From positions 1 through 14,362 of the forward strand of contig CAVQOG010000004.1 in the NCBI GenBank assembly GCA_963714375.1: DNA of 14,362 nucleotides, written 5' to 3'. The translations under genes were made by a program, and so were the position numbers. Below, in pieces: positions 1 through 8,292 of this stretch (the first letter of the stretch is position 1; every line of letters starts with the position of its first letter). The notes under the pieces were generated by a model. That model was not told where the DNA came from, did no database searches, and was given only the letters and a program-made list of their open reading frames with translations. This DNA is from UBA5794 sp963714375. GTDB taxonomy: Bacteria > Actinomycetota > Acidimicrobiia > Spongiisociales > UBA5794.

Positions 1-1156
1 TGATTGCATCCCAGTCGATCCAATTGCCATACAGCGAACCGTGATAGCCGATCGTGGAACCGACCGGAAGATCATCGGGACGCACAACATCCTGTGCGTC
101 GAAGACGGTCTCATTGACAGCGTTGGGAACCAACACACCGTCGTCCCTCCCCAGGTCCGCAAACCGTTTGAGAAGGTCGGGCGCAGAGGCTGAAACCACG
201 GCTGCTGAAACAATCAAGTCTTTCTCGAACTCCACCGAGTACCACGGGTCACCAAGGGCTGGATCGCTCCAGTCATCGATGAGGTCGAACACCATCAACC
301 AGCGGCGAGCAATCAGCGTTGCGATCGGTTTGCCGAGCGCAGGGTCTGGGAGCTCGACGATGACCAGTCCCGGTTCCGTCGCCCGATCCGCATGCCTCCC
401 TGCCTCGAAGCGGTCGAGAGAGACTTGCTCCAGCGCAGGGTGAATGAAGCGCAGCCCAAGATCGACATCCTCGTGGGATTCGTAGCGGTTGACATACGTC
501 ACATGGTGACCGCGCCGCACGAGTTCAAGGGCGATCTGCGTGCCACGGCTCCCGCCGCCGATGTCATGCATCGGGACCGCAGCGAAGATGACCACTGGCT
601 GCGTCCCGATCGACGATCCCGTCTGTTGCGCTGCTCGGTGTGGCTCGTTCGGTACGACGCGGATTCGGTATCCCGCATCGATGATGCGATTGAGGGCGTC
701 CGCTGTGGATGTGTCGTCGCCGGGTCCGAGCGAAAGCGCAGCGGCTACATCAGATGAAACGATGAGGCCCGTTGGTGCCAGACGCGGTGTTTCATCTGTT
801 TCGACCTGCTTGGGAAGGTGAACATCTGCCGATACGACGGCAGCGGTGTCCTCCCAACCGATCCAGCCAGCTTCGAGGTCGATGAGGTCGGTATTTCCGA
901 ACCGCACGACGTCGTCACGAGTTGCCGGAGGATCCTTCTGATCGACGACCCTGACCGTTGGAGGTGTTCGACGCAGCCACCGCCTGGCGTTTGACGCGGG
1001 CGCGACGATGTCAATGTTGGTACGGGACCGTGTCGCAAGGCCCGGCCGTCCGATGAGCCTGCGGGCATGACTCCGTGTGGTGCGATACACGTTGATTACC
1101 CCATCAGGAGCCGACCGATACACGCGTCGCTTGATGGACGTCAGTCTTGATCTCAC
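1..1156 (-). CDS. Glycosyltransferase (GT4/GT1-like), 3' end outside window
   Basis: The frame is open from a GTG at 1156 to the left edge, about 385 codons, and has no stop inside the window. The GTG overlaps the TGA of the upstream gene (GTGA), and GGGAG lies about 8 bases ahead of it, so the start is well supported. Residues 1-190 form a basic then mixed region I do not recognise; the stretch around residues 150-180 (GDD, later AGYRIRVVP) faintly resembles the tail of a GT2 domain. From about residue 190 a Rossmann-type glycosyltransferase N-domain follows: VVIFAAVP, then DIGGGSRGTQIALELVRRGH, the glycine-rich loop and helix typical of GT4 enzymes. Later come FDLIDDW, VSASAPDLLKR, VPNAVN and IGYHGSLYGNW, as in the interdomain part of GT4 enzymes. 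The donor-binding C-domain lies beyond the edge. It probably transfers a sugar at the cytoplasmic face of the membrane; donor and acceptor are unknown. Confidence 0.82.
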   Translation of the reverse strand, partial: MRSRLTSIKRRVYRSAPDGVINVYRTTRSHARRLIGRPGLATRSRTNIDIVAPASNARRWLRRTPPTVRVVDQKDPPATRDDVVRFGNTDLIDLEAGWIGWEDTAAVVSADVHLPKQVETDETPRLAPTGLIVSSDVAAALSLGPGDDTSTADALNRIIDAGYRIRVVPNEPHRAAQQTGSSIGTQPVVIFAAVPMHDIGGGSRGTQIALELVRRGHHVTYVNRYESHEDVDLGLRFIHPALEQVSLDRFEAGRHADRATEPGLVIVELPDPALGKPIATLIARRWLMVFDLIDDWSDPALGDPWYSVEFEKDLIVSAAVVSASAPDLLKRFADLGRDDGVLVPNAVNETVFDAQDVVRPDDLPVGSTIGYHGSLYGNWIDWDAI

Positions 1157-3801
1157 GGTGGGGCTCCCGTGTCGATCCAATCGGGGACGAAGCCTTCTTC
1201 CTCTGGTCGTTGCCGTCGGACAGGCAGTCCACCGATCTCAGCCGGTACCTGCCACCGGTTGTCCGGGCGGCCGCCGGGGCGCAATGCCGTCTTGGCAGAG
1301 GTGTCGTCGTCGAAGCGGATGATTCCGGTCGGGCCAGCTGGATCGAAGAGCGACCATGCACGAACAACGGACAATGGAGTCTCAGATGACGTTGTTGCCA
1401 TGCCAGCATTCGGCGAACGCTCCAGCATGCGGGCCATATCCTCAAGCAGGTTGGGATCAGGCTCGGTCAATGGGTCCCAGAGCGTCACGTACTTGCCCTT
1501 TGTCGCACGAATCGCGTCGTCGACCGTTGCATGCGATGACACGGGCCACGGCAGATCACGCTCGACCGACCCGACAACGAGGACTTCTGCATCCTTGATT
1601 GTCTGACCAGTGAGGGCTGGGACGAAATCGGCGTCGGGCACCACGACCGAAATCGCTGGGTAGTGCTTCTGCTTGCGGTCCCGTATCGCCTCTGGTGCAT
1701 ACAGGGCCGGGTGGGATTGCACCATCTCAAGCCGTGCAGTTTCATAGCGAGCCTCCGTTCGGACGCTCATGGTGATGCCGTGCTTGCGATAGCGAAACAG
1801 CACCTCTGGCACTTCAACCATGTCGTATCCGGCATCCATCAGCCTCACCCATAGATCCCAGTCCTCGTTGCCGGACCGCATGCTCTCGTTGTATCCGCTG
1901 ACTGCCTCGAATGCGTCGCGCCGCAGCAGCACGCAACCGACGTTCGAGTTGGACAGGAGGATCTGATACTTGTTGAAGCGGCGTGGGATCCAGATCTGCT
2001 CTACATCGTCAGTGAGTCTCGTCCACGTGGTTGCGTAGGCCGCCGCCGGGTTCTCGGCGAGGACACCCAGTTGTGCCTCCATGAACCGGGGCTCGATCGC
2101 ATCGTCAACATCGAGCGGCACGACGAACCTGCCACGAGACGCCGCAACACCGGCGTTGCGTGCTGCTGCCAGACCACGGTTTGGTTGGTTGACCACTCGT
2201 GTGCGTGGCCATGTGAGGTTCTCGATGACGGCCAACGTGGAGGGGTCTGTTGAACCGTCGTTGACAACGACGATCTCGAACGACTGTTCTGTCTGGCCGA
2301 ACACGCTTGCGATCGCCTCGTCGAGGAACTCGCCGTCGTTGAAGACGGGGATGATGACTGATACGAGAGGATCAGCGATATCGGGAAACTCGCCAGCATC
2401 CACTCTGGCCCTGATCTCAGACACCGGCCGTATGGTGTCAGCCTCCTGGGTGGCAGCGAGGTCGGTCCAGCGTGCATGTTGCAGTCTCGCAAAGAGTGGA
2501 CTTGATTCGACCCACCCGGAGGGCAGCACTCTCGCTGCGGCCGACACCACCGGATCGGGGAGGATTCGTGCCATGGCGGTGACGAACCGGGTCAGCACCG
2601 ACGCGCGGAGCGGAATCGCCGGGATACCGGTGTGTGACGCGATCTCCTCGTATTCCTTGACAGCGATTGTCCCGAGACCCGCCTGAGCCCTCGGATGGCG
2701 TGGTCTCGGTATCTCCACATACGGGGCGAGTGGGTCACCCAGTATCGGTGCCGGAGCTCCAGCGAGTCGGTCCCGAAGTGAAACGTCATCGGCTATTCGG
2801 TTCATGGCTTGGGTGAGTCCGTCGATGGTTCCGTCGTACACAAGCCCACCGGTCGATGCATCGATCGTCCCCTCAAACGCGGCGAGGGCAGGCACGATCA
2901 CAGGTGCACCGAGCCTGCGGGCCTCGTGCATCCCAAGGTGGAAGCTCTCGAAACGGCTTGCCACCACCACCGCCCACGCGCCAGCCATCGCAGTTGCGAA
3001 ATCTTCGCCGCTGAGCCGCCCAGCCAACGTGGTTCGGGATGCGATGTCATCTGCAACCAGCTCGTCGGTGATCCATTCGCTCATCGGCCGGTGCTGGCTT
3101 GCACTCCACCCGTCCTCACCAACCAACATCAGGCTGGCCGTTGGGTGTGACCGCAGCACCGGTGTCGCTGCCGCAATCAGATCATGCGTGCCCTTGACTT
3201 CGCCGAGCCGACCGGCCGCAACGAATACCGGTTCCGAGCCCGGGGCCCATGTGCGTCTGGTTTCGGGAACCGGTGGCGTCCCGATCGAGATCCGGTCGGG
3301 TTCGATCCCATATCGCTCGACCACGAGTGCTCCAATGGCGGCGCTCGGGACGACGACGCGGTCCGCCATTGATAGGGCACCAACCTCGAGTGACCGCATG
3401 ATTTCAAGCTCGGGTGGATCTACCCCGACAGCTTCAAACATCAGGTCTGCCGTGCCGTGGAATCGGATCTGGACCGGCACATGCTCAATACCGGCACGCT
3501 CGCGCCCCGCAAGTGTCCAGAAGCCGAGTCCATCGAAGTCCTGGATCTCGATGAGGTCGACATCGTTGTCAGCCACAAACCCTGCCACAGCTTCAGCGGC
3601 CGTGAACGATCGCACCACGGCATCCGTACTCGACCCGACAACGACCACCCCGGAATCCGGGTCAGCAACATCGTCAGCAATCAGGATGACCGAAACGGAA
3701 TGGCCGCTGGTGATGAGCAACTCACGCATCCGTGCAACCAGGACGCCAGCACCGCCATGGGTGAACGGCGAGAGCTCGGTTGTGACAAAGAGAATGTGCA
3801 T
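1153..3801 (-). CDS. Multidomain glycosyltransferase, GT4-GT2 fusion with a degenerate third GT2-like domain
   Basis: The product has 882 residues. I start at ATG 3801 (MHILFVTTELSPFTHGGAG), which begins the canonical GT4 N-domain. The frame runs open to 3894, but that extension lies over the end of the neighbouring gene and is not GT-like. Residues 1-370 are GT4: the GGAG loop, GRLGEVKGT near 220 and an EX7E motif near 284-292 (FESFHLGMHEA). After a linker, residues about 474-700 are a GT2 (GT-A) domain with SVIIPVFND, VVNDGSTD, the DXD-type motif DVDD near 564-567 and NEDWDLWVRL. Residues about 715-800 repeat the GT2 pattern in decayed form (ISVVVP, then EVLVVGS, then KGKYVTLWDP) without a DXD. 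There are no obvious membrane segments, so it is probably cytoplasmic and may add two successive sugars. The gap to the upstream gene is 8 bp, and the GTGA overlap downstream implies coupling. Confidence 0.88.
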   Translation of the reverse strand: MHILFVTTELSPFTHGGAGVLVARMRELLITSGHSVSVILIADDVADPDSGVVVVGSSTDAVVRSFTAAEAVAGFVADNDVDLIEIQDFDGLGFWTLAGRERAGIEHVPVQIRFHGTADLMFEAVGVDPPELEIMRSLEVGALSMADRVVVPSAAIGALVVERYGIEPDRISIGTPPVPETRRTWAPGSEPVFVAAGRLGEVKGTHDLIAAATPVLRSHPTASLMLVGEDGWSASQHRPMSEWITDELVADDIASRTTLAGRLSGEDFATAMAGAWAVVVASRFESFHLGMHEARRLGAPVIVPALAAFEGTIDASTGGLVYDGTIDGLTQAMNRIADDVSLRDRLAGAPAPILGDPLAPYVEIPRPRHPRAQAGLGTIAVKEYEEIASHTGIPAIPLRASVLTRFVTAMARILPDPVVSAAARVLPSGWVESSPLFARLQHARWTDLAATQEADTIRPVSEIRARVDAGEFPDIADPLVSVIIPVFNDGEFLDEAIASVFGQTEQSFEIVVVNDGSTDPSTLAVIENLTWPRTRVVNQPNRGLAAARNAGVAASRGRFVVPLDVDDAIEPRFMEAQLGVLAENPAAAYATTWTRLTDDVEQIWIPRRFNKYQILLSNSNVGCVLLRRDAFEAVSGYNESMRSGNEDWDLWVRLMDAGYDMVEVPEVLFRYRKHGITMSVRTEARYETARLEMVQSHPALYAPEAIRDRKQKHYPAISVVVPDADFVPALTGQTIKDAEVLVVGSVERDLPWPVSSHATVDDAIRATKGKYVTLWDPLTEPDPNLLEDMARMLERSPNAGMATTSSETPLSVVRAWSLFDPAGPTGIIRFDDDTSAKTALRPGGRPDNRWQVPAEIGGLPVRRQRPEEEGFVPDWIDTGAPP

Positions 3802-3809
3802 CTCAGCGC

Positions 3810-4734
3810 CTATTCGCCGACAGCGCGGCCGACCACATACCCAGCGAGGTTCGCCGACGTGGCCACAACGCGTGCAGCGGGAAGGAGCACCCACTTTGCA
3901 GGGTGCTCCTCGTGGCGGTACTTGTTACGGGTCGATTTCCAGATGCCGGGAACCAGGGGAGCGATACCGAACCATGCGAGTGCCGGTTTGATCGTTCCCA
4001 GTACAACGGTCAGCGCTGCGGCTCCCATCACTGCTCCGAGCGTTCGCTTGTAGTGCATGCCCCGTACTCGGGCGACGGCGTCGCCGCGGCCCCAGCGGAA
4101 CGTCGTTCGTGCCAGACCATCGAAACCGGATGGGGGATGCCAGCTCACCGTCGCATCAAGGGCAAGCGTTGGCTCGATACCTGCTGCACGCATCCGCACA
4201 CCGAACAGTGTGTCCTCGCCGAAGTCGACGTGTTCGGGGAATCGTCCTGCGGTGTTCCATGCCTTCTTTGTGAATGCCATGGAACGTGCCGACGGGAGGA
4301 ACGAATCGGCATCAACCTCCTCCTCGACGTAGACGATCGTCAGACCGCCGCATCGGTCCACAACGGACGCCGCATCAACCCAGTAGAAGCCAGCAACCCA
4401 ATCGGCACCGTCATCGAACGGTTTGAGCAGGTTTGCAAGCCACCAAGGGTCTGGGAGCGAACCCGCGTCTGCACATGCAATGACATCATGGGAGGCTGCG
4501 TCGATGGCGGTGTTGCGCCCATGTGAGCGGTTCCCGGGTTCCTGGATCAGTGTGAGCCACGGCCGGTCGACAGCGAAACGGCTGATGGCTTCAACGGTTC
4601 CGTCGGTCGATCCGGCGTCAACCACGATCACCTCATCGGGCGTACGCGGTCTGATCGTCGAGCGCGTTCAAGAACGCCTCAATCGAGTTGATCTCGTTGA
4701 GCACGGTGGTGATGACCGAGGCCTTCATTGTCAT
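3810..4734 (-). CDS. GT2 family glycosyltransferase, frame-disrupted
   Basis: The gene is in two frames. The N-terminal part starts at ATG 4734 (or ATG 4728) and gives ASVITTVLNE, the first strand of a GT2 domain, but reaches a stop at 4633. The C-terminal part (3810-4631) continues with VIVVDAGSTDGT. Removing one base of the GG pair at 4648-4649 joins them as QTRTPDEVIVVDAGSTDGT, the usual GT2 linkage, giving about 305-307 residues. Other marks are RSHGRNTAI, the DXD-like CADAGS, and FGEDTLFGVRMRAAG with the acidic GED of the acceptor side. Two hydrophobic stretches near the C-terminus (AAALTVVLGTIKPALAWFG and the region after it) suggest membrane association. It would transfer a nucleotide-sugar residue to a lipid-linked intermediate. 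It starts 22 bp after the GT4-like gene and ends 8 bp before the GT4-GT2 fusion. I favour a sequence error over a true pseudogene. Confidence 0.8.
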
Positions 4735-4756
4735 CGTCGGAGCGTACCCCGATGGC

Positions 4757-5740
4757 TCACGGACGGGTGAACGACAGCCATTGCGCTTTGCTGGCTGCAT
4801 CCATCCGTTGCAGTGACGCCGTTGCCCGTTCGACCGCCTCGTCTGTGCGGCTGAGCAGCTTCTCGGCACCAGCAGCGATCGCGTCAGGGTTGTCTGGTTG
4901 ATCCACCGTCGTGAGATCCCAAAGTTCAGGATCATCGGCAAAGAGATCAGACGTACGGCTGAGCAGGCATGGCACACCGAGGAGATACGACTCCATGGGT
5001 TGCATCGGGTGGCATTCCGACAGGGTCACGTTGAGGGTGATGTCCATCGCTGCCTGGATCGGAAGGAACTCGTCGCGTGGCAGTTCGCCACAGATCGTCA
5101 GGTCGTTGCGTGAGATGTAGCCCACCTTGGGTGCGTCCATCACGAACGGCCGCCACCCGAGCTTGCGAGCAGCGAGGATCTGGGTTGTCACATTCTTGCG
5201 CCACATCGGATACAAGAAGATGCCAACGTTCGTCCCCTCAGCAACGGTTGCGGGTTCCACCGGTTCGAGAACGGGTACCCGGTTTCCGACGTGGACGATG
5301 TCGTACCCGAGAGACGAGAACGCGTCGGCAACTCCGGCTTTGACGGTCGCGACCCGGTCGACGATTCCGTCCTTGTGGAGTACGAGCATGTCTCGGACTG
5401 CTTCGGCTTCTCCCGGATCGATCCCGTGTTGAGCAGGGGAGGAATGGAATACGGTGAGCACTCGCACATCGAGGCTTGCCATGGCAAGTGCGAACTGTGG
5501 TGCATTCGGGGGCCACCCCTGGATGACAACGGTCGACACGCCTGCATCCACCAGATCTTCTGCATGAGCAGAGAGACGTTTCAGGTCAGAAGACTCGATG
5601 ACGGGATCTCGGAATGCGTACGCCGATGTGCGGACCCCGCGCCAGTCGGGATGGCACACCTGGAGCACACCATCAGGAATCGCAGGTATCTCGAATTCGC
5701 CGCTCCCTTCGCGAGACGATGGTCGCTTGAGCCAGGTCAT
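4757..5740 (-). CDS. GT4-like glycosyltransferase
   Basis: The product has 327 residues from ATG 5740 (MTWLKRPSSREG). The frame stays open 13 codons further upstream, but 5740 is preferred: it forms an ATGA overlap with the wecB stop and has GGAGAG at 5746-5751, five bases before the start. The N-terminal half carries VSTVVIQGWPPNAPQFALAM, a Rossmann-type strand-loop-helix. The C-terminal half fits a GT4 donor domain: VGIFLYPMWRKNVTTQILAA, GELPRDEFLPIQAAMDI, then LSECHPMQPMESYLLGVPCL, which corresponds to the EX7E region (E at SECH, E at MESY). It is shorter than typical GT4 enzymes (350-400). No signal peptide or membrane segment is visible. It is probably a cytoplasmic glycosyltransferase of the same polymer pathway; sugar specificity cannot be read from sequence. 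Confidence 0.82.
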   Translation of the reverse strand: MTWLKRPSSREGSGEFEIPAIPDGVLQVCHPDWRGVRTSAYAFRDPVIESSDLKRLSAHAEDLVDAGVSTVVIQGWPPNAPQFALAMASLDVRVLTVFHSSPAQHGIDPGEAEAVRDMLVLHKDGIVDRVATVKAGVADAFSSLGYDIVHVGNRVPVLEPVEPATVAEGTNVGIFLYPMWRKNVTTQILAARKLGWRPFVMDAPKVGYISRNDLTICGELPRDEFLPIQAAMDITLNVTLSECHPMQPMESYLLGVPCLLSRTSDLFADDPELWDLTTVDQPDNPDAIAAGAEKLLSRTDEAVERATASLQRMDAASKAQWLSFTRP

Positions 5741-6846
5741 GATGTCTCTCCGACGAGTGAGCGGATTGCCGCGACGCACATCTCGGGTGCGTGATTGTCA
5801 CCGTATGGGCTCGGCAGATCGGCGAGTTCCACTGACCGTTGAGGAGCAGCTTCGATCTCCGCCCCGAGTTGGCCGGCAAGGTCTGGCCCCGGCTCGAATC
5901 GGCGAACGAATGTCCCTTCAACCTCCTGGCGTTCCGTTGAACGCCGGATGACGACCGCAGGGCGCTTGTAGACGGACACTTCCTCCTGGATGCCTCCCGA
6001 ATCGGAAACAATGAGCAGCGATTCGGCGCCAAGTCCGATGAAGTCCCGATACCCGATGGGTTCAACAACGATCAACTCCTCAGCGACGCCACCAAGCCCG
6101 AATGCTTCGACACGTTGCCGAGTCCTGGGGTGCATCGGAAACAGGACTGGCATGTCGAGGCCAGCGAGTGCACGGAGGACGACATCGAGTGTCTCAGGGG
6201 TGTCAACATTCTCAGGGCGGTGGATCGTGGCAAGCACGAACTGTTCACGCGTGACACGGAACCGCTCAAGGAGTGTTGCTCGCTCCTCGGCACTCGGCAT
6301 GAGTCTGCCCACTGCCTCAACAATCGGATTCCCCGTCTTGACCACCCGTTCATCGGCAATGCCTTCCGCCTTGAGTTGTGTCACATTGAGGTCCGTTGGG
6401 GCCAAGCACAGATCAGATAGGTGGTCGGTCACGATCCGGTTGTGTTCCTCAGGCATTCGTCGATCGAAGGACCGCAGGCCCGCCTCGACATGGACAAGGG
6501 GAATCGAATTGGCGTTCGCGGCGATCGCTCCCGCCATGACCGAGTTCGTGTCGCCCTGAACAACAACCGCAGAAGGCTCCAGCGTTGCAAAGAGCTCGTC
6601 AAGGGCAAGGGTGGCGTTGCCGACCTGCTGCCCTCTTGATTGCCCCCCAATGCCGATGACGGTGTCGGGCGGTCGCATTCCGAACTCGGTGAAGAACGAC
6701 TGAGAAAGATTGTCGTCGTAGTGCTGACCGGTATGGACCAGATGGGCATCGTCGCCGAGAAGTTCGGTGATCTTGGCAAGTTTGATGATCTCTGGCCGCG
6801 TGCCAAGGACGATGGCGATCGGACCACGGCTCGCTGCGTCGGACAT
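5737..6846 (-). CDS. wecB: UDP-N-acetylglucosamine 2-epimerase (non-hydrolysing)
   Basis: This enzyme interconverts UDP-GlcNAc and UDP-ManNAc in the cytoplasm, supplying ManNAc for surface polymers. The 369-residue product has the family length and a full motif set: GTRPEIIKLA (15-24), HTGQHYD (38-44), QGDTNS (97-102), HVEAGLRS (119-126), PEEHNR (132-137), ATIHRPENV (206-214), PMHPRT (237-242) and SDSGGIQEE (281-289). The residues matching the E. coli catalytic D95, E117, E131 and H213 appear to be D99, E121, E133 and H209, all present. I chose ATG 6846 because GGATGG lies nine bases upstream; ATG 6855, three codons earlier in frame, is also possible. It is the first gene of the left minus-strand operon, overlaps the next gene by ATGA, and is divergent from the plus-strand GT2 gene with only 36 bp between them. 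Bacillus-type naming would be mnaA. Confidence 0.95.
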   Translation of the reverse strand: MSDAASRGPIAIVLGTRPEIIKLAKITELLGDDAHLVHTGQHYDDNLSQSFFTEFGMRPPDTVIGIGGQSRGQQVGNATLALDELFATLEPSAVVVQGDTNSVMAGAIAANANSIPLVHVEAGLRSFDRRMPEEHNRIVTDHLSDLCLAPTDLNVTQLKAEGIADERVVKTGNPIVEAVGRLMPSAEERATLLERFRVTREQFVLATIHRPENVDTPETLDVVLRALAGLDMPVLFPMHPRTRQRVEAFGLGGVAEELIVVEPIGYRDFIGLGAESLLIVSDSGGIQEEVSVYKRPAVVIRRSTERQEVEGTFVRRFEPGPDLAGQLGAEIEAAPQRSVELADLPSPYGDNHAPEMCVAAIRSLVGETS

Positions 6847-6882
6847 GCGGTTCATCCATCCTGATTGGCTACGCTGCGCGGC
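6847..6882. promoter_or_regulatory. Short divergent intergenic region between wecB and the GT2 gene
   Basis: Only 36 bp separate the two divergent starts, so promoters for both must be compact or lie inside the coding starts. On the plus strand TACGCT at 6870-6875 fits the actinobacterial -10 pattern TAnnnT and ends 7 bases before ATG 6883, the spacing expected for a leaderless transcript. No convincing -35 hexamer is visible. Promoter activity is an inference. Confidence 0.25.
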
Positions 6883-8038
6883 ATGTTACGGGCGCTCATC
6901 TGGTTGGGGCAGTTTCTGTTCGTCGGCCCAGCCTTGTACTCCTCCTTCATCGCTCTATGGGGGTTGCGAACCCCGAAAGATCCCACCGTTGAGGAACCCG
7001 ACGCTGCCCATTCGAGTCGTGATCGCAGCCCACAACGAGGCTGGTGTGATTGAGGGTGTCGCGTCCGACCTTGCCGCCCAGACGTATCCCGCTCACCTCA
7101 TGCGGTCGATCGTGATTGCAGACCGCTGCACCGACGCGACCGCCGAGATCGCTGGTCGGGACGTCGAGGTCGCGGTTCGCCACGTCGGTGAGGGTGCGAA
7201 GGGGGCTGCAATTGCGTGGTACCTCGACTCTGAGCCGCTCGCTGAAGGCGAGGCACTGCTCGTCCTCGACGCCGACAACCGCATTGACGATGATTTCGTT
7301 CAACGGGTCGCTGCGAGCCTTCAATGCGGTGCCGATGCGGTCCAGACCTACCTCGATGTCGCCAATCCTGACGGCTCAGTCCTTGCGACGGCGAACGCGC
7401 TCACCTACTGGGCATCGAACAGAATGGTGCAGCTGTCGCGATCAAACATCGGATGGTCGGTGGATCTGGGGGGGACAGGGATGGCAATCACCGCTGAAGC
7501 GCTCGATGCTGGTGGTGGATTCACGGATGACCTCACCGACGATGTGGCCCTCAACGCTCGGCTCAACCTTGCAGGTATCCGAGCGAAGTGGCTTCACACG
7601 GCACGGGTCTATGACGAGAAGCCAACCGAGATGGCCGCAACCGTCAAGCAGCGTTCCCGCTGGGTGCGTGGCCGTCGCGACGCTCAACGCCGATACGGTT
7701 GGAAGCTGATCCGAACCGGGATCACCACACGCCAACCCGCGCTGCTCGATCTCGCCTACCGCCTCTACCACCCCGGTCGTTCGTTCATCGCCCTCGTGAT
7801 TGGGATCCTTGCGGTCCTCGCAGCCGTGTTCCCGACCTGGGGTTTGTGGCCATGGTGGTTCCTCACCGGAGTCGTTGCACTGGTTGTCCTGCTTCCCATC
7901 CTCTTCCTCATTGTTGATCGTGTTCCTGCCAGATACATCATCAAGTATCCATATGTGACCCTGATCGCCATCCTCTGGCTCCCGATCCGCATCGGAAGCC
8001 GACTCTTCAAGGGCTGGAACCCCACACAACACGGCTAG
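6883..8038 (+). CDS. Membrane-anchored processive-type GT2 glycosyltransferase, frame-disrupted
   Basis: It starts at ATG 6883 with MLRALIWLGQFLFVGPALYS, an N-terminal membrane segment; no Shine-Dalgarno site is seen and TTG 6865 is an alternative. This frame breaks near 7000. The catalytic part continues one frame over as LPIRVVIAAHNEAG, and skipping one base near GAACCCGACG restores about 384 residues. The GT2 signature is complete: IADRCTD near residue 75, the DXD motif in LDADNR near 128, TDD near 218 and QRSRW near 256, a QxxRW motif as in cellulose- and hyaluronan-synthase-like enzymes. C-terminal hydrophobic segments follow (SFIALVIGILAVLAAVFP and two more). Family knowledge suggests polymerisation of a beta-linked glycan from a nucleotide sugar, or a single transfer as in related N-glycosyltransferases. 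It is the only plus-strand gene and ends 5 bp before the repeat cassette. Confidence 0.85.
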
Positions 8039-8042
8039 GACA

Positions 8043-8130
8043 GCCCCCCTGCGGCGCCTGCTTGCGCAGCCCCCGCGTCCCCCCGGAAACCGGGGGGACG
8101 GTGTTGAGTTCTTCCGTCCTCCGTGTGGGA
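8043..8130. repeat. GC-rich palindromic repeat, copy A (5' part only)
   Basis: It begins with GCCCCCCTGCGGCGCCTGC and matches the first ~75 bases of copies B and C, then stops where copy B begins at 8131; its tail CTTCCGTCCTCC is shared with copy C. It contains a perfect 11-bp hairpin with an AAA loop at 8076-8100. The end of the unit, including the right terminal inverted repeat, is missing, as if copy B had replaced or interrupted it. It starts 5 bp after the GT2 stop codon. Confidence 0.8.
8076..8100. terminator. Strong GC hairpin behind the GT2 gene, possible terminator
   Basis: CGTCCCCCCGG, loop AAA, CCGGGGGGACG form a perfect 11-bp stem 38 bp after the GT2 stop. The downstream bases GTGTTG are not a U-tract, so it is not a canonical intrinsic terminator. 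It could still stall polymerase, and it recurs in every copy of the repeat (8164-8189 and 8751-8776). Confidence 0.3.
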
Positions 8131-8292
8131 GCCCCCCTGCGGCGCCTGCTTGCGCAGCCCCCGCGTCCCCCCGGAAACCCGGGGGGACGGTGTTGCCCCT
8201 TCTTCCCGTCCCCCCGGCCGCGCCGGAGCGGGACGCGCAGAGTGCGAGCAACTCCAACGTCTGCGGCAGCAGACGCAGCGACGCAGGGGGGC
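8131..8292. repeat. GC-rich palindromic repeat, copy B (complete, 10-bp terminal inverted repeats)
   Basis: This 162-bp unit is bounded by a perfect 10-bp inverted repeat, GCCCCCCTGC at 8131-8140 and GCAGGGGGGC at 8283-8292. Inside are an 11-bp stem at 8164-8189 (loop AAAC) and a 7-bp stem at 8258-8275 (CGTCTGC, loop GGCA, GCAGACG). Its last base is the first base of the stop codon (CTA on plus, 8292-8294) of the DUF559 gene. It carries no plausible coding sequence and is too short for a transposase. It resembles a MITE or a complex REP-like element. I see no clear target-site duplication. Confidence 0.85.

Noticed and set aside
2804..3991. 395-codon plus-strand open frame
   Set aside because: It is antisense to the GT4 domain of the fusion protein; its Ser/Thr/Pro/Arg-rich text is typical of a GC-rich shadow frame.
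4640..4660. Programmed ribosomal frameshifting in the GT2 gene
   Set aside because: No slippery heptamer or downstream pseudoknot is evident, and several unrelated genes in the window carry the same kind of indel.
4729..4977. Upstream extension of the N-terminal GT2 fragment frame to 4977
   Set aside because: The extension lies inside the GT4-like gene; only the part from ATG 4734 or 4728 has GT2 sequence.
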